Shown one piece after another: positions 35,391-45,724 of a DNA stretch of 60,000 nucleotides (its first letter is position 1; the number at the start of each line of letters is the position of its first letter). Under the pieces are notes generated by a model. The model ran no database searches and was not told where the DNA came from. It saw only the letters and a list, made by a program, of their open reading frames with translations. Source of the DNA: Adiantum capillus-veneris (taxonomy: Eukaryota; Streptophyta; Polypodiopsida; Polypodiales; Pteridaceae); contig CM043947.1 in NCBI GenBank assembly GCA_014529385.2, positions 131,839,391-131,899,390 of the forward strand. The letters are read 5' to 3'. Position numbers and translations under genes: made by a program.

Positions 35391-35557
35391 CATATTAGTA
35401 AATTTGGGAATTTCCCAATTTCAAAGAAAGCTTAAGATTTGACCACATGGCAAAATCTTAGGCAAAGTTTTGAGAGCATGGCTTAAAAAGAGCTTTTCAA
35501 GTACTACCTTGTAGAAGTATTAGGACTTAAAAGATAGTTTGAGATTTGTCCATATGG
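35391..35557. repeat. Copy 2 of the 170-bp repeat, in gypsy leader
   Basis: CATATTAGTAAATTTGGGAA through GTTTGAGATTTGTCCATATG, direct repeat of 32998-33172. It lies 5' of gag in the same element, 2.4 kb away. 35558-35940 has no coding signal. Confidence 0.85.
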
Positions 35558-35950
35558 CCAAATATACAAGACATTGATGATTCCTAAACTTACTCTAAAG
35601 TCTCAAACTCTCTAATATGGCATGGTAATCTTTGTCCAAGCTCCTTGATGCTTTTATGAAATTAATACTTTTGTTGGGAAAACCTATGGTGTCCAATCCA
35701 CTGACCAAGCTGAAGTATTCTACCTCTTTAGTGCTTGTAGTGTGGAGAATCCTGAGCGTAACTTCCTCCACCTATCGGTTATAGTGAAATTTGATAAGGA
35801 GACCTTCTTGGTGTGTATAGCACATAATTTGAAATTGTAGTAATTTTTGCAAATTTTCTTTTAAAAACTTGTGCCCTCAAACCATGGGCTTAGTTGCTTG
35901 CACTGCTGGTGTTGCGCTTTGTTTGGCCAACACAAGCTTCAGAAGATGAT

Positions 35951-36098
35951 GGGGGGGGGGGGGGGGGGGAGGGGGGGTCGTGGACACCCTCCCTTGTGTA
36001 AATGGTCCTCCAAGTAAGGATGGTTGGTCCCAGATACAATGGGCACCCCTGCAAAGAAAAGAAACCCAGGCGATGGTGGTCTTCAGCGCGGAACGAAC

Positions 36099-36173
<75 letters not shown>
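35951..36173 (+). repeat. Poly-G (19 nt) and (GA)n of about 72 bp
   Basis: G-run 35951-35969 and uninterrupted GA units 36102-36173, in the leader between the primer-binding site and gag. Confidence 0.95.
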
Positions 36174-36174
<1 letters not shown>

Positions 36175-36389
36175 CATGACTACTCTGTGTAGGTTGCCTC
36201 TGCAATGGATTTTGCCCCTCTTGGCGTAGTGCTCCCAATGAGCCCCCGCCTATGACCCAATTGGCGGAGGCCGAGTGTCCCTCCTCGCCCTAAGTGACCT
36301 TGCACACGTCGTTCTTCTCCCCCAAAAATGGCATGAGCATGCAAGTGATGTGAGATGACCACGCCTTGTTTCCCAAAAAAAAACACCTT

Positions 36390-36564
36390 GCTCTGATACC
36401 AATCTAAGAACCAAGGAGATTGCTTGGGACATCCTCCTCCCTACCACCCTATATATAGACCAGAAGACTCATAGTCTTTGTCCATTTAGATCCCTAGTCC
36501 GCATTCAAAACTTTCCAAGCCCTTGGCCTTGGTCCATGACCCCTGGGTTGTCCTTGGCCTTACA
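36390..36564 (-). repeat. Short LTR with TATA box and tRNA-Met primer-binding site
   Basis: Minus strand: TGTAAGGCCAAGGACAACCC starts at 36564, TATATATA lies at 36457-36450, and ...TTCTTAGAT is followed by TGGTATCAGAGC (36401-36390), the standard initiator-tRNA primer site of plant LTR retrotransposons. The LTR would be about 160 bp. It is in the right place and orientation to be the 5' LTR of the gypsy element below. It begins within DUF4218-type CACTA sequence, so it inserted into copy C. Confidence 0.65.
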
Positions 36565-39050
36565 CGCGTAGTGGCACAAAATATTTGAGAGTCTTTAAAA
36601 ACCTCTCTAGAAAGAACATCCTTCATGAATGCACTACTCCACATATAGCCATCTCCTTAACCACATGAACCAAGAGGTGGACTTCACTAAGAACAATGAA
36701 TCAAGGAAATGCTTCCTCAATGTCTAGATAGCACACTAGAAGATAAAGTGTATATAGAAAATATTGGTTAAATAAAGATATGATGTACCTTACTAACTCC
36801 CCAAGTTTCAAAATAGCTTCCCTCACTTTCTTGTCCCAGCATACACACATACTCTCTAGTAAAATGAACCACAATGTCAAAAGATTAAAATACCACATTG
36901 TTAATTTAGTCTTGCAAAAAATTCAATATCTAAACAAAATGAGGGAGAGGATAGAGAAGGAAGATAGAATTACCTGTAGCATCTTGTACCAATCATGGGT
37001 CTTCAATCCATACATACAATTGAACACTTCCACATTTTTTTGCCTTTGTGAAAGCTTCTTTTAGTGACCTAGCTCATGTACCCCGTGGGTGTGCAAATAG
37101 ATGCAATGGAATCCTTCACTTGATCTAGCTCATCTTTGGTTAGGTTCCATGGGGGTTTAGGGAGCACAATCTTCCCATTTGGGGCTTGACATGGAGTAGC
37201 GGAGGTGGGGAGATGTTTAAGGCCCTCAAATCCTCCCTAGCCTCCAAAGAGTTCTTTTTGCCCGTAATGTGGTCCCATAGTGTGTGAGCAACGTTCTTGA
37301 TTATATTAAAGAGATGTTGTATTTTTTAATTCTTGCCAATATGAAAGCCTTAAAAATATGGAGAACCTTGACATACCTTTTGGTGGAGTAGAAGGGAGAG
37401 GATCACTATTGTAGTGCTCTTCCCAAGTGATTGCCCAATTTTCCATTGTAAGCTTTAGAGGTGTCTTACCATTTGTTGGAGACTTGTATTTGATGTGACT
37501 TTGGGGCAAGAAACAAATGGTTGTTTGGATAGATTACCTTATGTAAGACATTCGGCGCCGCTCCATCACCAATGATGGCCAACATGTAGGACAGGCATTG
37601 AGGACCCGATGTGGACAACCCTACACTCATATCATATTTTTAGAGAGGGAGCTTCAAACTTCAAATGGTAAAAAGACAAAAAAGAGCGAACATAATATAC
37701 CAAAAATCTCTCCAAGGCGAGGATAGTCATGCATGGTCCACATAAGGATACCCCGAACAATGGCCTTCCTTCTCTCCTTTGGAAATGAAACATCCACAAT
37801 GGGGATGCCCTTCCACAACTCCTCCAACTCCTCAATGAGGGGCTTGAGGTAGACATCAATATTTTCCACTTTGTACTTCCTTGGCACGAGCAAAGAGAGA
37901 ATTATATTGCCCTTCTGTGTAGTCTCCCATGGCGGAATATTGTAGTTTATGATCACCACGGGCCAAGTGCTGCATGATGTAGACTTGGTGCCAAAGGAAT
38001 TAACACCGTCACTTGCCAACCCAGCCTCAAGTGACAAGGCTCTAGCCCGAACTTGGGCCAATGAGTCTTGATGTGCCACCATGAAGGTGAATCAACAAGG
38101 ACATGCATCATCCCATCATTTGAGTGGTGGTTGGCTTGCCATGTGAGAAGCTCCATTGTAGACCTGCTTTTAAACATGTGTTGAATCTGAGAGATAAGTG
38201 AAAAATGCCTCAATACCTTGCGGGGTAGGTGAGTCTTGCTCACATCAGTCTTGTAGTGTGCTTCCCCACACACGAGACATGATTTAGCGAGTGCATGTTC
38301 ATTGCGCTATAGTTTAAAAATCACATGTGCTCTAAAAAATGAACGATTAGTAGATTAGGTGTCACCTAGATTTTCAATAAGAAAAATGAGAGAAATGACT
38401 AGAGGAATATTTAAATAAAGTACAATGAGTAAAAAAATAGGACAAAACTCAAAAAAAATAAAAAGAGTATTGAAAATAAAATTTGAAAAGATGCAATGAG
38501 GAGCAAAAAAAAGAGAGGGAGGGAAAATAATCAAAAATGGTACTAAAGGGGGTGGAAAATGAGAGTGGAGATTTAAAAGGCTAGAGATAGGTCTTCATGC
38601 AATATGAAGATAACTTGGGGTGGCTTGCACCACCTCGAGTACTTTTTTAGCCGTTTAAAATAGAATGTGATAATATATGCGATAATAATCACAGTAATAG
38701 GCGTGGTAATATCCACGATAATAACTGGCACCTAATAAATTCATTTTGAACAGAGCATGCCGTGTTTTTTCAACATACTCTACTCTTCCTTCTTGTCCAC
38801 CACTGCACGTTCTTGCTCAAGCTTTGCCTCTCTCCCCTCCTCTATCTCTTCATCGTCCCCTTCTTGTCTATCTCTCTCTCTTTCTCTCCCCTCTTTTACA
38901 CGCACGCACACACAAAATCTCTATTTTGGATTGAAAAGAAGGGGTTTCGTGGAGGGTCTTATCGTGGAAAACATAGGAAGCTCAACCTAATTGGGAAACC
39001 TATCTTCTACAAGTTAAGGTAAGCACATAAACCCACCCCCCTTTCCATAT
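36565..39050 (-). pseudogene. tnp2-like: CACTA transposase copy C (tnp2 + partial DUF4218) with upstream region
   Basis: Minus strand from about 39050: non-coding DNA homologous to the left part of copy B (GGATATTACCACG, reverse GGAAGCTCAACCTAA), then HLPRKVLRHFSLISQIQHMF (about 38240), DGVNSFGTKSTSCSTWPVVI, NIDVYLKPLIEELEELWKGI (about 37860), RGILMWTMHDYPRLGEIFG with a donor site as in copy B. Next are NGKTPLKLTMENWAITWEEH (about 37460), CTPTGYMS (37080), KKVREAILKLGELVRYI (about 36830) and a DUF4218 part VHLLVHVVKEMAICGVVHS, FFLERFLKTLKYFVPLR ending at 36565, where an LTR begins. Protein similarity to copy B is high; NIDVY shows the residue that became a stop in B. Frameshifts present. Confidence 0.8.
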
Positions 39051-39058
39051 TGTATTAC

Positions 39059-39090
<32 letters not shown>

Positions 39091-39774
39091 GTTTAAAACA
39101 AAGAGAAAATTAAAATCATACCTCTTCCATTTGCTTGTAGGACTGATAAGGCTAAGGGTAACCGGTGTAGAAGATGGTTTTTGCTTGTTAACTGATGTAG
39201 GAATAGATTAGGTTTAGGGAAATTGATGTAGAGGATGATTTTTGCTTCTACATGTAGGAGTAGATTAGGTTTGCTTAAAACTTGCTTGATCAATTGCTTG
39301 AAGCTTGACAAAATAATCGATGTTGTAGAAAAAACATTAAAGAAAACTAATGGTGTGTAAATTAATAGAGTAGATAGATAAAAAGGAGAAATTTAGAAAT
39401 AGAAATAGAAAAGAGAGAGAGGGAGAAAAAGAGTAGAAACAGAAAAATGAAAGTAGAGAGAGAGAGAGAGAAATAGGTATAAAAAGATATATTAGAAAGA
39501 GAAAGAGATAGGGAAAGAGAGGTAGAAAGAAATAGAAATTAGAGAGAAAGAGAATTTTAAAAAAAAGGGAGAGAGAAGAATTAATATAAATAGATATATC
39601 TATGAGAGAGAGAGAGAGAGAGAGACGAGAGAAAAGTACAGAGATATGAGAGAAAAGTAGAGAGAGAAGAGAGGAAAGTAGAGAAAAAAGTAGAGAGAGG
39701 GGGGGTATGGAAGGTAGAGAGAGAGTAGAGAGAGATAATAGAGGAAAGTTGAGAGGAAGAGAGAGTAGAGGGAA

Positions 39775-39821
<47 letters not shown>

Positions 39822-40000
39822 AAGGGAGGAAGGGAGGGAGAGAGAGATAGACAAATATATAGATTTTATTATCATCCTCGGAGGTCTTGTATGACCTATG
39901 GGACCAAAGTTACATGTGATGTAGTATGTGTATGGTTGATGAGTAACTCTTGATGCTCCAAAATTGTGGTGATGGGAGTCACAATGGAGAGCCCACACTG
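39051..40000. repeat. GA-rich region with (GA)n tracts
   Basis: (CA)n at about 39060-39088, then 39360-39850 is almost pure purine (GAGAGA, GTAGAGAGA), with a clean GA tract at about 39777-39815. 39090-39340 has TGATGTAGGA repeats (ATTAGGTTT..GATGTAG, two or three copies). No gene. Confidence 0.8.
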
Positions 40001-40009
40001 TGGCTAGGA

Positions 40010-40720
40010 GAGGAAAGTGTGTAGGCCTAAGTCATGGCTAAAAATGTGAGGGAAGCAAGTGCGGATGTGACCAAAAGTTGAGCACTCTAGTAGTGTATGG
40101 TACTCAGACTCTTGACCTTGTAGTTCAAGCATAAAGTCCCGGGGTGTCCATTAGGATATGTGTAAGATAGAATACGCGAACAAAATAAGGGATTTATAAT
40201 TAGGTACATTTACATAAAAATATACTTACATAAAGGGTTTTTTAATTGATAAAGTGAAAGTTCTCATAAATAAGGGCTAGTTTTTTTACAAAAATCTATA
40301 CATAAGGGGTACATATAATACTTGAAAATATACATGTAAGGGATTATTTAAATACCTTTTTTTCACACATGCTATATGCAATTTTTACATAGTGGATACC
40401 CCGGGCATAATGTGCACAATTGATTTGACTCTTCTCCATTGCCCCAATGCCTTATTTCGCATCGAAAGGAGTGGGAGCTAAGCCAAATGGCTACGATAGT
40501 GCATATCTCTGACAAGGGGATAGGCTCAAGCATGTAAGGATGAGTACAATTTCCTCTTTCAATGAAGAACATGGTTTTGTAGTTGAGGGCAATACGGGTG
40601 GTGTAATGTATGAAGCTTGACCCACTAGATTTCTCCCAACAGTCGTAATACATTGGCATTGTAGAAAATATTCATTCACTTGCAAATCAATTGAGGCATC
40701 ATATAGCAAGTGTAATGCAT
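40010..40720 (-). pseudogene. LINE-type C-terminal domain, interrupted
   Basis: Minus strand: LYDASIDLQVNEYFLQCQCI (about 40700-40640), then IAIWLSSHSFRCEIRHWGNG and NQLCTLCPG (about 40480-40395), then after about 250 bp of AT-rich DNA QGQESEYHTLLECSTFGHIR (about 40110-40050). The order RLSSH.L..E..RW...C..C then E.E.H.L..C..F...R is the C-terminal pattern of many LINE ORF2 proteins. The AT-rich insert carries about five spaced TAAGGG motifs. Confidence 0.5.
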
Positions 40721-40879
40721 CTCATCTCCCAAACCACTTATTTATGTCTTGCATATATCCCATGTTCAAGATCTTGCTTTTATGAGTCTTTTGAACTTTT
40801 TTGCGTGCCTCCAAAGCAATTGTAGGAAGTCGATGTGTGTGTGTAGCTGTTTAAATCTTAACTAATAAGACATAATTGA

Positions 40880-41980
40880 ATTTTTACATTCAAAAGACAG
40901 CTGGCCAAGGAACAATGAACTGATAAGTACAAAAATAACTCAGTATCACAATTATTTAGGTACAATGATTGTAGGAAAGAGATCCTCTTTCAGTTAGACC
41001 AGTAGTGAAAGAACTTCCCTGTTCTTCAATGAGTACTTCATTTAAGTAAGGTTGCTTGCCAAAGAAAAGAAAACCCTCCAAGATAGGATAGAGTCCTTAC
41101 CTGTATCCATCCAAACAAGACAACAATTCAGTTAGCCTTGGATGTGTTTTACAGGTATCAATGGACCCTATCAGTTGTTATACATGTCCATCTTACAAAT
41201 TTTATTTACTTTAGACAAGCTAGGTTATTTTTTAGAACTTGTATGATAGCAGTTTTTTACTTATTACATCAAAAAATGAGTGTTACCTTCTACCTTTTAT
41301 ACTGATCTGTGAAGCCCACCAAGAATCCATATATCAATTTAATCATAGTGAGATCTATTTTTTACACTATGCTTGGTAGCTATGCTTTGCAGTAGTAACC
41401 ATATACTTACCTTCAAGAGTAACAATCTCAAGGTGTCATTGGTATTCCTTTACACACTGAGAGGTCAAGAACGACTTAAACTGTGTAAGATGCCCAATGG
41501 TATGAAAAAAAGAGGTTAATGTATAATCTCCCTTTTTGCAACAAAAAATGACAGTATGACCAATCAACAGAGTATCAAAAAACTCCATCTATACTAAGTA
41601 GACTCATGGATTACCAGCCATAGCTTTTTTCCAAAGCCGAAAATAATAGTTGTATACTTACCTTCAGAATGCCAAGTTATCACGGACTGTAGTATCCGGC
41701 CTGATTAGAGTATGATGCCTTAAAGTCATGGGTACTTAAAGTCATGAGCCTGATTAGAGTATGATGCCTTAAAGTTTCAACAGTCATGGGTACTTAAAAC
41801 ACACCCCATCCCCTTATCTGATATGAAATCCCAATGGTGATAAGCCCAAGTGTGGCAACCAGTTTATCAAAAGCACCAACAGTTTCTGAATCCTGCCAGT
41901 CATGCTCCCTCCCCCCTATTTTTCTTTAAAAATCACATTGAATATCCAAGAGATAGGTTACGACCAGGGCAACCCATAAA
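40880..41980. other. Non-coding DNA with a 48-bp duplication
   Basis: GCCTGATTAGAGTATGATGC with CTTAAAGT occurs at about 41699 and 41747. Otherwise no coding or RNA feature is evident. Confidence 0.6.
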
Positions 41981-41984
41981 CTAA

Positions 41985-42640
41985 CACATCTGTATCGATA
42001 TTTTACTAGGTAGGTATGATAACCGGTAATTGATAATAATAACCCTTAGCTGCTAGCACAGAGCCTGTTAGAAACACTCAATCCTTGCCAGTGTTCGACA
42101 GAAGTCATTTACCAAATGCAAAGCAAGGTCAAGACCCAAGCCAACTATGCAATGGCTCAACATAGTTTATTTACAGTGTAAAAAGTCCTTATTGGCTAGT
42201 TCAGAGCAACACTTTACTTGACACACCTGTAGCGGCAAACTGCCAGGTGGTTATGATAACAATTAGTGAAAACAACAACCCTTAGCTGCAAGCACAGATT
42301 CCATACCTACTTGCAAGAGGAACCTCAGTCCACGCCAGTGTTTCAACAGAAACAGCTACCAACACGAGGTCTCAAGACCCCAGCCAGTCATGCACAACAA
42401 TTTGTTTTAAAGAGGATCATTTTTAAATATATATAACAAGCAACCCTCAGTGGTTTTAAGTACAACCACCTGCAACAAATTTATGCTTAGTTCATGCAAG
42501 TATTCAACAGAGACCATCTCCCCTTTAAGTGAAAATTGAGGTCTCAAGACCTAAGCCATCCATGCCATGGCGCAACGGTTTGTTTATGACCAATATATAA
42601 TGTAAAACAGACGGCTCCAATCTCAACCATGCATAGCATT
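41985..42640. repeat. Diverged tandem repeat of about 240 bp, three copies
   Basis: The sequence of phrases ACACCTGTA / GGTATGATAAC / AACCCTTAGCTGC / CAGTGTTTCAACAGA / GTCTCAAGACC..AGCCA / ATGCAATGG..CAAC / GTTTATTT recurs in order in units of about 200-240 bp starting near 41985, 42225 and 42430. Copies are perhaps 65-75% similar, so this is an old satellite or degenerate tandem duplication. Confidence 0.65.
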
Positions 42641-42943
42641 ACAAAGACTCAACCAAAAACCGGAATTAGCAGTAAGGTAGAATATAACACCTGTGTTGCT
42701 TGAGCTACAAGCTCCATTTCTTTAGCAAGTTCAAACAGTGATGAAAATAAACAAAAAAAACATAATCCAAGGCTAAGTGAGGGCCAAGGTGTGCCCTCAC
42801 CTCTGTTTAAATAGGTAGGTGTGCACGCTTCCTGAGAGGTGGAGATGAATGCGCCTGGTCGCCCCTTACTATGAGAATCCCACACTCGTCAAGCGATTGC
42901 CATCGCCTGGGAGGTCCATAGTCAGAGAGTAGAAGAGAGTAAA

Positions 42944-43713
42944 TGTTAGGAAATAAGACGTAGCTAAATAGATAATTAAGTAGATTACTTAATGGAGAGA
43001 GACAGATTTACATACACGAGATTATAGAGTAGAGAGAGAGAGAGAGTACACACGATATACGTGGTTCACCCAATGTGGGCTACGTCCACGGGAAAGCAGC
43101 CACTCAATGGCTTTAGTACTTCAAAACAAGAAGTAGTTTACAAAGGGATTATACCCTTAATGGAGCTCCTGCCTTGCTTCACTCTCACCACCTCACACTC
43201 ACCTTGTTGCATCAACTTCACACTATGAAATGTGTGTAGAAATGGCCTCCTTTTATAGGCCAAAAGGGCTGCCCTCTCTAATGAGAGACAGACATGTGTA
43301 GCCGCCCTTGTGCGAATAAGTCCAAATCGGACCCTCCAATCCGCCCATGTGTGGCCGCCCTTGAGAAGACAAGTCCGCTTTTGAATTCGGCCATCGGCCA
43401 TTGACTTCCGACCACCGGCCATCGGCCATTGACTACCGGCCACCGGTCAACCGACCGGTTGTTTTCCGACCACTTTCCGGCCGCCGTCCGGCCATAATAT
43501 TCCGGCGAAAAAGAATATTCCGGCGAAAAAAGTCTCTGAGGCCTCCGCCCCCGAGGCCTTTAAAGTTGCCCCTGATTCTTGTCCGTGAAAATTTTGGTTT
43601 CCGGTGAGTGACTTTCCTTCACGCACGATGGCTTCTCCTCATAATGGGGGCCTTACAAATGTGCGCTTTTACCACAGAAAATTACAAGGGTAAATCAAGC
43701 TCCATACTTAACA
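42944..43713 (-). repeat. Solo LTR (770 bp) with perfect target duplication
   Basis: Ends are TGTTAGGAAA and TACTTAACA, perfect 5-bp inverted termini (TGTTA/TAACA). GTAAA flanks both sides (42939-42943 and 43714-43718). No primer site or polypurine tract adjoins, as expected after LTR-LTR recombination. TATAAAAGGAGGCC (minus, about 43245-43258) is a likely promoter, giving orientation. Internal CGGCCATCGG and ACCGGCC motifs and the GTGGCCGCCCTTG phrase resemble the 25193-25891 LTR. Confidence 0.85.
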
Positions 43714-43884
43714 GTAAATGGGGCCGCCTTCCCCATATAATGATATCAGTAAGTTCACGCTTCGATTATGCAAGGGCTTTGCCCCACGTTTTTATAATGG
43801 CAAAGCAAAGAAAGCTCTATAATCCCAATAGGGGGAAAAAACCCAAGTGGGGGGAAAAAAGTAGCAAGCAAAAGCCAGTATTTT

Positions 43885-43888
<4 letters not shown>

Positions 43889-43954
<66 letters not shown>

Positions 43955-44030
43955 GGGGGTGGGGGAGGGAGGGAGGGAGGGAGAGAGAAAGAGGGAGAAA
44001 TAGAGAGAGAGAGAGAGAGAGAGAGATTAC
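43889..44030 (+). repeat. (TG)n / (GA)n compound microsatellite
   Basis: TG units 43889-43940 followed by GA and GGGA-rich DNA and a GA tract to about 44026. Confidence 0.95.
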
Positions 44031-44604
44031 GTTACATGTGCCACAACAAAAATCAAATGGATGACCTAGAACATTTGGAGCCTTTTAAAAATGCATTGTA
44101 TTTGTACAAAAGACTAGTTCTAAAAATTTGGAGAAGGCAAGCAAGAGTGAGTCCATTAGGTAAAGGAGAGTTACGTTACCACCAAAACAAACAAACAAGA
44201 GTTAGATTTCTCCTAGTGGAAGGCAGGTTTCATAGAATTTCCTACTTGTCATCGAAGTCCACCTAATAAAATGACCTAGCTAATGTCAAACCTATGTAGG
44301 ATGCTGCATCTTGAGAGTAGGACAAGAGTGTTGTTCCTTGCAAAGCTTTTTGTGAGGACCTTGAATTGCATGTTTCTAATGACCTATACCCCTTATATAC
44401 TTGGTGGCCAAATCTTTACTCCAAGGGGAATTTCTTGAACGGCTAGGAGAGGTGCAGTAAAGTATTAGGGAAGGGCCCATTTTGTTAGAGGGGCCTTTAT
44501 GGTTCTCCAAACAAATGAGAGGAGATGTGGTATGTTACTAGAGGTGGAAGAGGTAATACCCATCAATAAAGGCCAAAACCAGAATAAGATTCTTAAGGAA
44601 ATTT

Positions 44605-44624
44605 GGGGGGGGGGGGGGGGGGGG
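44605..44624 (+). repeat. Poly-G run, 20 nt
   Basis: Uninterrupted G homopolymer. Surrounding 44040-44700 has no convincing gene. Confidence 0.95.
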
Positions 44625-44719
44625 TGGGTTGTTGTGAGAAGAAGTGACCCACCACCACCCACACTAGGGTGCTTCATCCCTCTTTAGGGACACTATGCCC
44701 CTAAAGGGGACCTAGTGCC

Positions 44720-45724
44720 CTCCAATTTTTGGTAGGTCCAACAATTCCGTGGGGCTACATGGAAAAGAGGAAGCTAAAAACTCCTTTAGAATGCACCTAG
44801 CAAGTCTCCAAAGACATGCTCTTTCAAAAGCATTAACAGAAAAGGCATTTATGAGAATTTTGATGTCATCAGCAGGTCCAAATGGGAGGGTATTCCAATA
44901 CAATATGGGTTTTAATTGGGATATATTTACTTTGTGAGCTCATACTAAAGGGCTACTACTAGGACTTTTCATATATATAATAGAGGTATAGGGTAGGTTA
45001 GTCTCCTTTTCAATCAGTGTTTTGACTAGAACACCATGGTTTATTGTGAGATTCAAGTTGAGAAACTTGGTGGTGGTGATATTGTTTTCAACTTCTATTG
45101 TGAGGCACTTAGGGTAGATCCTCTATTGTTACATGAATTATGAGGGGTCTTGTGAGTTTACAAGCAAGATGTCATCAAAGTATCTGAAGGGGATCCCAAG
45201 TTTAGGGAGCATATGACGTGTAAGGGGATCCATTAAAGCTTTATCCAGGAGTTAAAATTCAAGGGAGTGAAGAAAAAAGCTACACCAAAGTGGGGAGCAT
45301 GCTAGTCACATGGGTATGCTAGTTACATGCCTAAAAACCAACCCTTGACATTGTAAAAACATGTTGTTATGATGAGCCAAGTGTAAAGTTCTACTACCTC
45401 CTCTAGAGTAAACGAGAGTCTAGATTTGTAAGCTTGTGTAGACCATGTGCCTTCTATGCAATGAGTTGGGAGTCCTTTGAATGATATGTAATTACCATAC
45501 ATAGGGGAGAATGCATATTTGAAGAGCTTGGTAAGATCGTGTATCAAGCCCAATGTGCCCATATGTGGGATGTTTTCATAGCATCTTTTAACATCTCCTA
45601 AAAAAAGAGATGTTGCAAGATTGAGAAAATTAATCAAAGAGTCATAGACCAAGTTTATCATCCACCATGATTCCAAATGGATATTATGACAAGAGTCAAA
45701 GAAGTAAAAAATCAATGAACTCAA
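44720..45724 (-). pseudogene. Penelope-like reverse-transcriptase remnant
   Basis: Minus strand: GDVKRCYENIP (about 45590) matches the first catalytic block (D...CY..IP); IPM-stop-LACSPLWCSFFL (about 45290) matches the PMG..CSP block; IPFRYFDDILLVNSQDP (about 45170) matches the RY.DDI catalytic block; KFLNLNLTINHGVLVKTLIE KETN (about 45060) resembles the thumb region F-L-D...I.....K.TN; then FERACLWRLARCILKEFLAS (about 44780). The RYxDD motif and the thumb pattern fit Penelope-like elements better than LINE or LTR enzymes, but the family call is by eye. Stops present. Confidence 0.45.
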
